A DNA stretch of 64,000 nt from Clostridium zeae. GTDB taxonomy: Bacteria > Bacillota > Clostridia > Clostridiales > Clostridiaceae. A program made the translations under genes and the position numbers. The notes below the pieces were generated by a model. It saw only the letters and a list, made by a program, of their open reading frames with translations. It had not been told where the DNA came from and searched no databases. The stretch spans positions 858,635 to 922,634 of the forward strand of contig NZ_BMBA01000002.1 of the NCBI RefSeq assembly GCF_017312485.1, read 5' to 3'. How positions within the stretch are numbered: the first letter of the stretch is position 1; every line of letters begins with the position of its first letter. Shown here one piece after another: positions 45,174 through 53,633 of the stretch.

Positions 45174-46583
45174 CTATTCCTCATAACAAATTATAGGAGT
45201 CCCTGGTTCTATATTTTCAAATATGGTTTTAGCTAAATATAGTGGACAATTAACGCATCCGTGAGTTCCATTACTCTTATATATATCACCACCAAAGGAA
45301 TATCTCCAGCTAGCATCATGCAGTCCTATATTTCCGTTAAAAGGCATCCAATATGTCACATCGGATTCATAATCTTCTCCTCTTAAAGTTGAACCTTTTT
45401 GTTTATAGTTAAGCATATAGATTCCAAGCTTAGTGGAGTTTCCCCTATTTGGATTGCCTGTTACTACATCACCTTGAGTTACAAGCTTTCCATCTTTATA
45501 AAACCATAGATGTTGCTGTGTTATATTAATCTCTACATAAGTATTACCTATATCGTTTTCCCCTCTAGTTACACCCTTCTGAGCATATATAGGTTCTCTT
45601 TCAAGTGTTCTTCCAAGCTTTAGAGTTTCTAATAATTTTTTAACTTCATCATCTCTATTAATCTTCCAGCCATAGAATCCGCCACTAACCTCTAAAGTCT
45701 TTCCAACAGATGTTTTAAACTTTCTTGCAATGCCTATAGTATCGTATTTTTTGCTTAATGCATTCACATATTCTTTAACTGCGTTTTCGTTTACTACTAC
45801 CTCAAGCTTATCATCAACACTAAGCCACTTATTAATTGTGTCGCTATCTAATACTTCGTTTTTATCTCCAAACAAATAAATAATTTTTGATAATATATAT
45901 TTATTCAGCAATTTTTGGGTCTTAGGGGTTATATCTGAATTTAAAGTATACTTTGGATTGTCGTAGCAAAGATTTTCATTCAAGTCCAATGTCGTTTGTC
46001 CTCTTAATATACTCTGCTCTATGGCCTTTTCTAAATTAGCCTTATTAATCTTATTTCCATATACTTCTTTTACAACCTCATATGAACTATTTGTATATAC
46101 AAAGCTTACATTTTTAGGTTCAATAATTTCTTTATTTAAACAACCTAATTGATTAATTTTATTCTGTAAATTAATCTTGTTGTAAGCAAACAGATCCTCT
46201 ACATAACAGCTTTGCTTTTTAAATAATGAAAGTCCCCACTTAAATGTATTTATATCTTTACATACCTCAAAATAGCTATTTTTATCATTATACTTAAGCT
46301 CTATAGCCTGTCCAGCAATTTCTTCCTTTACTCCATCTCTCTCAATTAATATTAGGTTATATCCATTAACACCATTCTTTATTATCTCTTGTACTTCTTT
46401 ATGAGATTTTAATGATACATCAATTCCATTAATTTCTGTATTAAAAAAGAAATGACTAGCAAAGTATATTGCTCCCACTAAATATACCAATACAAATGCT
46501 GATATTACAATAATAAGATTTCCTACAACCTTACTTTCAAATAGCTTTTTTATATTTAAATTTTTAAAATCAATTTTATTCAT
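45174..46583 (-). CDS. L,D-transpeptidase with VanW-like peptidoglycan-binding domain
   Basis: 469 residues. A membrane anchor lies at about 20-45 (NLIIVISAFVLVYLVGAIYF). The extracellular part has two peptidoglycan-binding-4-like segments (about 55-300, including FNTEINGIDVSLKSHKEV) and a C-terminal YkuD domain (about 340-469). The catalytic motif is GTHGCVNCPL with His441, Gly442 and Cys443, and the upstream His is in NIGLHDASWR. It makes 3-3 peptidoglycan cross-links or attaches proteins to the wall, using a cysteine nucleophile that resists most penicillins. It is monocistronic. Confidence 0.93.
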   Translation of the reverse strand: MNKIDFKNLNIKKLFESKVVGNLIIVISAFVLVYLVGAIYFASHFFFNTEINGIDVSLKSHKEVQEIIKNGVNGYNLILIERDGVKEEIAGQAIELKYNDKNSYFEVCKDINTFKWGLSLFKKQSCYVEDLFAYNKINLQNKINQLGCLNKEIIEPKNVSFVYTNSSYEVVKEVYGNKINKANLEKAIEQSILRGQTTLDLNENLCYDNPKYTLNSDITPKTQKLLNKYILSKIIYLFGDKNEVLDSDTINKWLSVDDKLEVVVNENAVKEYVNALSKKYDTIGIARKFKTSVGKTLEVSGGFYGWKINRDDEVKKLLETLKLGRTLEREPIYAQKGVTRGENDIGNTYVEINITQQHLWFYKDGKLVTQGDVVTGNPNRGNSTKLGIYMLNYKQKGSTLRGEDYESDVTYWMPFNGNIGLHDASWRYSFGGDIYKSNGTHGCVNCPLYLAKTIFENIEPGTPIICYEE

Positions 46584-46750
46584 ACCATTTTATACCCTTC
46601 ATAAAATACATTTTAAACATTAATAATTTATAATATGTTTGTCCCTAAGTAGTTATGACCTTTATAAGCATAAGCTCTATATAATTATTTCCCAATTTTA
46701 CTCATCTGATTGATACTTACTTAACATAGCATTTAAATATGCTAAAAAAA

Positions 46751-46780
46751 GCTGCTACGCTAATTTATTAGCGCACCAGC
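46751..46780 (-). terminator. Probable terminator of tetR-type gene
   Basis: GCTAAT/ATTAGC core within GCTGCTACGC...GCGCACCAGC, with seven A residues at the left. It is imperfect but suitably placed for the minus-strand regulator gene. Confidence 0.5.
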
Positions 46781-46836
46781 CTCATCAACTATTTTCTTAA
46801 CCGCAAATATCCCCTTTATAGAAGGATATTAAAGCT

Positions 46837-47409
46837 TTATTTTATTCCTTGAAACACATAATTTATAACCTGCTTTATGAACTCCTCGTCCACCGGATCC
46901 CCAGTTATCAATAATCTATAGAATAAAGGTCCAAAAATCAAATCCATAGTTAATTCTATATCCAAATCTTTTTTTAATTCTCCTCTTAAAATTCCACGTT
47001 CTAATATAAATCGTGAATCAAGTCTACGAGGCTTAAAATATACTTTGCGATAAGTATCAGCAAGCTTATGATCATATTGCCCTTCTGCTATTATCTCATT
47101 AATCACTTTTCCTTCTTTACTGGTTAAAAACTTAGCTAAATTATTTAATTGAATTATCATATCTTCAATAGTTGATCCAGTATCAGGTATCTGAAGTCTC
47201 ACAACAGCAGCATCAAAAAAAGCATCCATAACAACAGCCGCCTTGTTAGCCCACCATTTGTAAATAGTAGCTTTACTAACCCCTGCTCTTTCAGCGATTT
47301 TTTCAATTGTAACCGATCCAAATCCATTCTCTAGCAATAAATCATATGCAGCAGAAAGGATTGCTTCCTTAGTTTTTTCACTACGTGGACGTCCTAACTT
47401 TTTCTCCAT
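46837..47409 (-). CDS. TetR-family transcriptional regulator
   Basis: 190 residues. N-terminal helix-turn-helix (about 10-55: KTKEAILSAAYDLLLENGFG, TIEKIAERAGVSKATIYKWW) followed by a helical effector domain with the C-terminal shape of the TetR_C_11/AcrR-like group (DLELTMDLIFGPLFYRLL pattern). The gene is divergent from a flavoprotein and an efflux gene, and palindromic operators lie between them, so it almost certainly represses both itself and that operon until a small toxic or aromatic compound binds. GGAGGG precedes ATG 47409. Confidence 0.92.
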   Translation of the reverse strand: MEKKLGRPRSEKTKEAILSAAYDLLLENGFGSVTIEKIAERAGVSKATIYKWWANKAAVVMDAFFDAAVVRLQIPDTGSTIEDMIIQLNNLAKFLTSKEGKVINEIIAEGQYDHKLADTYRKVYFKPRRLDSRFILERGILRGELKKDLDIELTMDLIFGPLFYRLLITGDPVDEEFIKQVINYVFQGIK

Positions 47410-47508
47410 GTATAATTCCCTCCATTATATCTAAAAGTATAACAATACATTTTATAAACTATACGTATATTATACTATATATTTTTTTTAATTAAACATA
47501 AAAAAGTA

Positions 47509-47561
47509 TTTACAATACTGAACGTTTAGTATATTATATATTTATAAACTAAACGTTCAGT
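47509..47561 (+). promoter_or_regulatory. Promoter and paired TetR operators
   Basis: Two inverted copies of a 14-bp near-palindrome, ACTGAACGTTTAGT (47517-47530) and ACTAAACGTTCAGT (47548-47561), form a longer perfect inverted repeat. A sigma-A-like promoter (TTTACA 47509-47514, 17 bp, TATTAT 47532-47537) for the rightward genes has the first operator in its spacer, so repressor binding should block it. Confidence 0.75.
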
Positions 47562-47589
47562 ATATTAAATATATGAGGAGGAATATTAA

Positions 47590-48225
47590 ATGAAAGTTAT
47601 AATGTTCAATGGAAGTCCAAATAAAGAAGGTAATACTTATCATGCTTTAAAGATAGTTACTAATGAATTAGAAAGAGAAGGAATAGAAACAGAAATAATT
47701 CATGTAGGTAATAAGACAATCAGAGGTTGTATTGCTTGCGGATATTGCACAAAAAATAAGAATGGAAAATGTGTTATCGCTAACGATCCTGTTAATGAAT
47801 GGATTGAGAAGATGAAGGATGCAGATGGCGTAATATTAGGATCACCTGTACACTATTCAGCAATAGCTGGTACAATGAAGTCATTTTTAGATAGAGCTTT
47901 TCGTGTAGCTGAAGCAAATGATAGTATGTTAAGATTAAAAGTTGGAGCTGCAGTTGTGGCAGTAAGACGTGCAGGAGGCATTCCAACCTTTGATCAATTA
48001 AATAATTATATCAATCATTCAGAAATGGTTATTCCTACTTCAAACTATTGGAATGTTATCAATGGAAGATTACCTGGTGAGGTATTGCAGGATGAAGAAG
48101 GAACTCAAATTATGAGAGTATTAGGAAAAAACATGGCTTGGCTTATTAAACTTATTGAGCATGGAAAAGAAGCTATCCAAAAGCCAGATCTAGAAGAAAA
48201 GATTTTTACCAATTTCATCAAATAA
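47590..48225 (+). CDS. Flavodoxin-fold NAD(P)H oxidoreductase with cysteine motif
   Basis: 211 residues. The FMN loop is FNGSPNKEGNTYHAL (about 6-20), and GSPVHYSAIAGTMKSFLDR is the typical NADPH-dependent FMN reductase segment. Between them is GCIACGYCTKNKNGKC, a CX2CX2CX7C motif as in iron-sulfur flavoproteins (Isf), able to hold a [4Fe-4S] cluster. It should carry out reductions of quinones, nitro- or azo-compounds. It is first in the TetR-controlled unit, next to an MFS exporter, suggesting detoxification. A GAGGAGG site precedes ATG 47590. Confidence 0.88.
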   Translation: MKVIMFNGSPNKEGNTYHALKIVTNELEREGIETEIIHVGNKTIRGCIACGYCTKNKNGKCVIANDPVNEWIEKMKDADGVILGSPVHYSAIAGTMKSFLDRAFRVAEANDSMLRLKVGAAVVAVRRAGGIPTFDQLNNYINHSEMVIPTSNYWNVINGRLPGEVLQDEEGTQIMRVLGKNMAWLIKLIEHGKEAIQKPDLEEKIFTNFIK

Positions 48226-48314
48226 ACAAATACTAATAATGAGAGGCTTTTATCGCTTTTAATTTAAAGAATTTATTGCAAGTTATTATTATAATATAAG
48301 GAAGTGATTTATAA

Positions 48315-49532
48315 ATGTATCAATCAAATAACTCTCTTATAAAAACAAGTTCATCAATAGATAACCTTAATGTTAAACCTATATTAACTAATACACTAAT
48401 CATAGTTATGTCAATAGCATGCGGACTTACTGTAGCAAATTTATATTATATCCAGCCTCTATTAGCGGATATAGCTAAAACTTTTCATGTGAATCAATTA
48501 AGCATAGGATATGCAGCTACACTAACACAAATAGGCTATGCAATCGGAATGATATTTATATTGCCCTTAGGGGATATAAAAGAAAAAAGAAATTTAATAG
48601 TTATAATGCTTTTATTCTCAATTATATCTCTTATGAGTATGTTCTTCTCTGGAAATATATATTTTCTTATAATTTCTTCTTTCGCAGTAGGATTTACTTC
48701 TATTATTCCTCAACTTATTATCCCTTTAGCAGCTCAGTTATCAAATCCTGAGCATAGAGGGCAAAACATCGGAAAAATAATGAGTGGTTTATTAATCGGA
48801 ATCCTACTTTCTCGTACTGTTAGCGGTATCTTAGGAGGATACTTAGGATGGAGAATGGTTTATTTAATAGCCTCTATTATGATGTTTCTCCTAATGCTTA
48901 TTCTTAGAAGGTTAATCCCATTATGCAAACCTACTTCAGATATTAAATATCTTGAGCTTTTAAAATCAATGGTCCACTTAATAAAAACAGAGCCAGTTTT
49001 AAGAGAATCCTCTATCAATGGTGCCTTAATGTTTGCAGCTTTTAGTGCTTTTTGGACCTCTCTTATATTTCTGCTTGAAAGTTCTCACTACAATTTGGGA
49101 GCTGAAGCTGCAGGTATTTTGGGCTTAGTTGGTATTAGCGGTGCTCTCGCTGCCCCTATAGTTGGAAAAATAGCTGATAAAAGAGGTTCAAGATTTGCAA
49201 TCGGAATATGTATAGTCATAGTTATACTTTCTTACGGATTATTCTATTTATTTGGATTTAAAATGTGGGGACTCATTTTAGGAATTATTCTTCTAGATTT
49301 AGGAGTACAGTCCTGTAATGTTTCTAATCAAGCTAGAGTACATGCTTTAAATGAAGAAACTCGTAACAGACTTAACACTATTTACATGGTTAGCTTTTTT
49401 CTCGGAGGCGCACTGGGGTCTTTTCTAGGTTCCTATAGCTATTCTCATTTTGGCTGGTATGGAGTGTGTACTTTTGGGATGATAACTCAAATACTAGCAC
49501 TTGTTATTCATAATATGAAAAAAAACAAATAA
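48315..49532 (+). CDS. MFS transporter (drug-efflux type)
   Basis: 405 residues with twelve membrane helices. The ACGLTVANLYYIQPLLADIA start and LPLGDIKEKRNLIV (motif A-like loop between helices 2 and 3) are typical of the proton-driven efflux (DHA1/YtbD-like) group. It lies 89 bp after the flavoprotein gene with its own AGGAAG site. The shared TetR operator suggests joint induction by a toxic compound which it exports, either unchanged or after reduction. The terminator follows at 49651. The substrate is unknown. Confidence 0.9.
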   Translation: MYQSNNSLIKTSSSIDNLNVKPILTNTLIIVMSIACGLTVANLYYIQPLLADIAKTFHVNQLSIGYAATLTQIGYAIGMIFILPLGDIKEKRNLIVIMLLFSIISLMSMFFSGNIYFLIISSFAVGFTSIIPQLIIPLAAQLSNPEHRGQNIGKIMSGLLIGILLSRTVSGILGGYLGWRMVYLIASIMMFLLMLILRRLIPLCKPTSDIKYLELLKSMVHLIKTEPVLRESSINGALMFAAFSAFWTSLIFLLESSHYNLGAEAAGILGLVGISGALAAPIVGKIADKRGSRFAIGICIVIVILSYGLFYLFGFKMWGLILGIILLDLGVQSCNVSNQARVHALNEETRNRLNTIYMVSFFLGGALGSFLGSYSYSHFGWYGVCTFGMITQILALVIHNMKKNK

Positions 49533-49868
49533 TCTATGTTTGCGCTGAAATTCAACAGAATCAAACTGATAGAAATCCTTTAGAAGTGTCTTATTATTAA
49601 TTAAATATATTCTGTGCTAAAATTAGTCATATCATTAATATAAAATAAAAGTGCGGGACTTACATTTGATAATGTAAGTTCTGCATTTTTTATTCCCGAC
49701 ACCCTATAATTACCTAAATTTATGCAACCGAAAGTTTCTTTTTGATAAAACCTTTCAACTAGACTTGTAGTTTCCTACAATTTTAATGTACTATAATATA
49801 TGTATTAATATTCATATAGGATTTATAATAAAACTCTGTCTTATATGTAACGCATTTCAGGAGGAAAT
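49533..49868. other. Intergenic
   Basis: 336 bp. Contains the MFS terminator and then the promoter region of the U32 gene. No ORF or repeat was noted. Confidence 0.5.
49651..49690 (+). terminator. Terminator of flavoprotein/MFS unit
   Basis: GTGCGGGACTTACATT pairs with AATGTAAGTTCTGCA (two mismatches) and is followed by TTTTTT. Confidence 0.8.
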
Positions 49869-51800
49869 ATGGCAAGATATTTTAATAATAAAAAAATAGA
49901 ACTACTAGCCCCTTCAGGAACTATGGAAACTTTTAAAAAGATGGTACAAGCAAATTGCGATGCAATTTATCTTGGAGGCAAATCTTTAAATATGAGAATG
50001 ATGAGAAAAGGTTTTAATTTTTCTGATGAAGAAATAATAGAAGCCTTAAAAATGGCACATGCTGTTAATAAGAAAGTTTATATTACAGTAAATAATATGA
50101 TTAATGATAGTGAAATTGATGAAGCAATTGAGTATCTACGTTTCTTAAACGATGTTCCTGTTGATGGAATTATAGTTCAAGACCTTGGAATTCTGCAAAT
50201 TTGCACGGAACATAACTTTAATAACTTCGAGATTCATTCTTCTGTAATGATGAATGTGCACAATATTGATTTTGTAAAAGCATTGCAAGAATTTGGAGTA
50301 ACAAGAGTTGTATTATCCAGAGAAATGGATTTGAAAACCGCTAAGCATTTGCAGAATCAAACTAATATCGAAACTGAATACTTTGTTCATGGAGATATGT
50401 GTGCTGCAAACGGTGGAAACTGCTACTACAGTTCTATAGTTTTTGGCAACAGTTCTAACCGTGGTAGATGCTTTAAGCCTTGCAGATGGCCTTATGTTAT
50501 AAAAAAGGATGGTTCTTTGTTTAACACTGAATTCCCTCTTGCTGCAAAGGATATGTATATGTATGAACATATTCCTGAGCTTATTGAAGCCTCAATTACA
50601 TCCTTTAAAATCGAAGGACGTATGAGAGATACTGATTTTATAGTTGATTTAGTAAATGCATATGGAGATGCAATTGATAGATACATAGAAAATCCCTTAA
50701 GCTTTAATCGTAAAGAACAAGCTGCTGAATTATTTGAAGGAAGAAAGCGTGATTTTACCACTGCTTATGCTTTTGGCAGACCAGGTTTAGACTTTATAAA
50801 CACACGTTATGAAGGAACAGGTAAATTCTATTCCACAGGTAAAGTTTTTTCTGTACCAACTGAAGAACCAGAAATTACTGAGAAATCTATAAGTGAACTT
50901 CAAGAAGATTTAAATAATTACAATAACAAAGTAGCTTATAAAAACAAGTTATCTGTTAAGGTAAATAATTATGCTCAAGCAAAGCTTTCTATTGAGCTAG
51001 GAGTAGATAGAATCTATTTGCCATGCGAGGTTTTACTACCTGATCAATTTATAAGCTTAACTCAACTACAGGACTTAGTTGATATAAAAAACAAAACTGA
51101 AATTTATCTAGATTTACCACAAATGATGAATGAACTTCAATTTGATATGCTAGATCATTATTTAGAAAAAAATGGGCATTTATTCGATGGATTGCTCGTA
51201 TCGAATTTAGGAGCTATCAATAAATATGGACATAAGTATCCTTTAATCACAAACTATAACTTAAATATTTATAATGAAAAAGCATCAAAATTCTATAGAA
51301 ATCTTGGTGTTAATGAAACTACTGTATCTTTAGAGATAAAAAATAATGAACTTGCGAAGTTTATAAGTTTGTCAGAGTCACCACTTGAATTAATAGCACA
51401 TGGTCCATTAAGAGTTATGTATTTAGATCACAATCTTTATGAAAATATTGACACCTTAAAACCTATAGAAAAATGTGATAATAAATATGTAGAAAATAAT
51501 GTATTAGTTTTGATGACAGATAAAGGTGAAAACCCAGTTTATATAGATCAAAATGAAAAAAATCATTTGTTTACATCTAAGGAGTTTTGTTTACTTCCTA
51601 TACTTGAAGACTTAAGTTTTGAAAAGCCAATAAATTTACGTATTGAAGGACAAACTTATACTTTAGATGATTTGAAAACTATTATTGAGGTTTATCAGAC
51701 TGCTATATCAGATAAATCTAAATGCAAAGAGTTATACTCACAATTAAAACCAGCAAGAGCAGGCTTTACATTAGGGGCGTTATCATTTATATCTATATAG
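49869..51800 (+). CDS. U32 family peptidase (YhbU/YegQ/RlhA-like)
   Basis: 643 residues. The N-terminal U32 domain shows KIELLAPSGTMETFKKMVQA, GGKSLNMRMMRKGF and the cysteine-bearing signature SSIVFGNSSNRGRCFKPCRWP (about 195-215). Long members such as RlhA hydroxylate a cytidine of 23S rRNA, and others are collagenase-like. The second half is DUF3656-like. Repeat sequence begins exactly at the stop (TAG 51798-51800), so the last residues (SFISI) may come from the join with foldback element E. Compared with relatives that end near GFTLGAL the loss is small. AGGAGG precedes ATG 49869. Confidence 0.9.
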   Translation: MARYFNNKKIELLAPSGTMETFKKMVQANCDAIYLGGKSLNMRMMRKGFNFSDEEIIEALKMAHAVNKKVYITVNNMINDSEIDEAIEYLRFLNDVPVDGIIVQDLGILQICTEHNFNNFEIHSSVMMNVHNIDFVKALQEFGVTRVVLSREMDLKTAKHLQNQTNIETEYFVHGDMCAANGGNCYYSSIVFGNSSNRGRCFKPCRWPYVIKKDGSLFNTEFPLAAKDMYMYEHIPELIEASITSFKIEGRMRDTDFIVDLVNAYGDAIDRYIENPLSFNRKEQAAELFEGRKRDFTTAYAFGRPGLDFINTRYEGTGKFYSTGKVFSVPTEEPEITEKSISELQEDLNNYNNKVAYKNKLSVKVNNYAQAKLSIELGVDRIYLPCEVLLPDQFISLTQLQDLVDIKNKTEIYLDLPQMMNELQFDMLDHYLEKNGHLFDGLLVSNLGAINKYGHKYPLITNYNLNIYNEKASKFYRNLGVNETTVSLEIKNNELAKFISLSESPLELIAHGPLRVMYLDHNLYENIDTLKPIEKCDNKYVENNVLVLMTDKGENPVYIDQNEKNHLFTSKEFCLLPILEDLSFEKPINLRIEGQTYTLDDLKTIIEVYQTAISDKSKCKELYSQLKPARAGFTLGALSFISI

Positions 51801-51905
51801 TTTTAGCCATGGAATATGACAAGATCATATTAATTCTTTGCGTAAGCTCATTTAAGCGTCGTATGATTAACCAATTAATTTCACACGGTGCTTTAACAGT
51901 TCAAA
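51798..51905 (+). repeat. Foldback repeat, copy E (right half)
   Basis: TTTTAGCCATGGAATATGAC and what follows, to GGTGCTTTAACAGT, are almost identical to 25885-25986 of copy C. The left arm and core are missing. It starts at the stop codon of the U32 gene. Confidence 0.8.
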
Positions 51906-52007
51906 GTTTTAAACTTTGGTATATACCAATTTTGTTTATTTTTAATTATAGCTTTGTACCAGCATAAATTTTATATTGAGCTTTATAAAGAGTTTCTATA
52001 TCGAAAC

Positions 52008-52067
52008 TTAATTTATACTTGTTCGAAAATCCCGGCTTCTGGGGATTTTAGGACATGTATAAATTAA
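52008..52067. repeat. Imperfect long hairpin
   Basis: TTAATTTATACTTGTTCGAA continuing to AATCCC pairs with GGGATTTTAGGACATGTATA continuing to AATTAA, about 21 of 26 positions. The outer bases AGAGTTTC and GGAACTCT extend it further. A U-run is absent. It may be a relative of the family-2 repeat. Confidence 0.5.
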
Positions 52068-52165
52068 TAGTTGAGTTAGGAACTCTATATATCCATACAG
52101 TGTTAATTACTAATTTATACTTGCACTAAAATTACTATATACTGTAAATTTAGAACAAGTATATA

Positions 52166-52260
52166 GATGAACCACTTCATAATTAAATTTATATTTTCAA
52201 ATTCTCCTCTCAGAACCAAAAGGAGTTTTGAAAATAGATTACGGATTGAAGTGTTTCATC
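52166..52260. repeat. Short hairpin repeat (family 2), copy 4, expanded loop
   Basis: Outer arms GATGAACCACTTCA and TGAAGTGTTTCATC as in copy 2. The loop holds an extra inner hairpin (TCTCCT / AGGAG, with TTTTCAAA / TTTGAAAA). About 95 bp against 50 bp for the others, so possibly the ancestral form. Confidence 0.65.
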
Positions 52261-52303
52261 TTTATAAATTACTTTAATTCAATCTAAAGGAGTGAACTAG
52301 AAT

Positions 52304-53587
52304 ATGAATTATATAGGTCCTGATAATATATTATCCAAGAGAAAAGCTTATTTTTACCCGGCAACTGCTCACTTTTACCAAAGACCACCTCAAATAGTTT
52401 CGGGGTCAATGCAATATCTTTTTGATCATGAAAATAAGAGATATGTTGATTTTTTTGCTGGAGTATCAGTTATGAACTGTGGTCACTCGAATCCAGATAT
52501 TCTTAAGGATACTATTGAACAGCTTAATAAAGTTCAGCATACAACCACACTATATTTAACTCAACCTATGGTGGAACTTGCTGAAAAACTGTCTGAAATA
52601 CTTCCTGGGGATATCAAAAGAACCTTCTTCTGTGTTACTGGTTCTGAGGCAAATGAAGGTGCTATGGCCCTTGCAAGACTACACACTAAAAAAACTAAAT
52701 TTATTGCTCTAAATGGTGGACTTCATGGAAGAACTCACTTAACTTTAAGTGTTACAGGTATACCAATGTGGAGATTAGATGATAATTTAGTTAATGATAG
52801 TGTTTTTTTCATTGAAAGACCATACTCTAAAGAAAGCTCTTATCAAGAGGCAATGGAAAGCTCTTTGCTTCAACTTGAAGCCGTTTTAAAAGAACATGGT
52901 AACGATATATGTGCAATGATATTAGAACCTCTTCAAGGCAATGGTGGAATAATAATGTACCCAATAGATTATCTGAAGAAAGTACAATCACTGCTTCATT
53001 CACATAATGTATTGCTTATTTGCGATGAAGTCCAAACTGGCTATGGAAGAACAGGTAAAATGTTCTGCGTAGAGCATTACGATGTAGTTCCTGACATTAT
53101 AGTCACTGCTAAGGCACTTGGTAACGGAATTCCTATCTCCACTTTTTCAACAACAGAAGAGATAGCAAAATCCTTTAATAGGCCTTCAGCATCTACTTTT
53201 GGAGGTAATCCAGTGGCTGCTCAAACTGCATTAAGCGTATTAGCTTATATTGAGAAAAACAACTTAGTACAAAAATCAATGGAATTAGGGGCTTGTTTAA
53301 AAGAGAAATTAAAGGAGCTTTCTTCTCCTTTTATAGATGAAGTTAGAGGCGCTGGACTAATGGTTGGTATACAAATTAAAGCTCCAAGTAATAAAGTAAA
53401 CTCTGCTGAAATTACAGATATTATTTTGGAAGAGATGAAAGATCATGGTTTCTTAATTGGAAAAAATGGCTTGAATAGAGATGTGTTAGCTTTCCAGCCT
53501 CCCCTAGTTATTACAAAGGAAGATATTAATTCTATGGTTGAAAGCCTAGATAAGGTTTTGAAAAAAATTCAACCGCAATATACTTAA
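52304..53587 (+). CDS. Class III PLP-dependent aminotransferase
   Basis: 427 residues, normal length. PLP-binding features: GSEANEGAMALARL and GGLHGRTHLT, LICDEVQTGYGRTGKMF, and the Schiff-base lysine in TAKALGNGIPISTFST. STFGGNPVAAQTAL completes the class III pattern of the alanine-glyoxylate, ornithine, GABA and beta-alanine transaminase group. AAAGGAG precedes ATG 52304. It opens the operon with the UbiD-type gene 46 bp downstream. None of the known quinone pathways needs such an enzyme, so its place in this cluster is unexplained; it may supply or process an amine substrate. Confidence 0.9.
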   Translation: MNYIGPDNILSKRKAYFYPATAHFYQRPPQIVSGSMQYLFDHENKRYVDFFAGVSVMNCGHSNPDILKDTIEQLNKVQHTTTLYLTQPMVELAEKLSEILPGDIKRTFFCVTGSEANEGAMALARLHTKKTKFIALNGGLHGRTHLTLSVTGIPMWRLDDNLVNDSVFFIERPYSKESSYQEAMESSLLQLEAVLKEHGNDICAMILEPLQGNGGIIMYPIDYLKKVQSLLHSHNVLLICDEVQTGYGRTGKMFCVEHYDVVPDIIVTAKALGNGIPISTFSTTEEIAKSFNRPSASTFGGNPVAAQTALSVLAYIEKNNLVQKSMELGACLKEKLKELSSPFIDEVRGAGLMVGIQIKAPSNKVNSAEITDIILEEMKDHGFLIGKNGLNRDVLAFQPPLVITKEDINSMVESLDKVLKKIQPQYT

Positions 53588-53633
53588 ATATTAATACCTT
53601 AAACTTAAAAACTTTTACAAAAGGAGAAAACTT

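Larger units (their letters stand above)
51801..52303. other. Repeat-rich intergenic region
   Basis: 503 bp without a gene. It contains the foldback half (51798-51905), a larger imperfect hairpin (52008-52067) and the longest family-2 hairpin (52166-52260). The aminotransferase operon promoter must lie between them or within 52261-52300. Confidence 0.55.
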
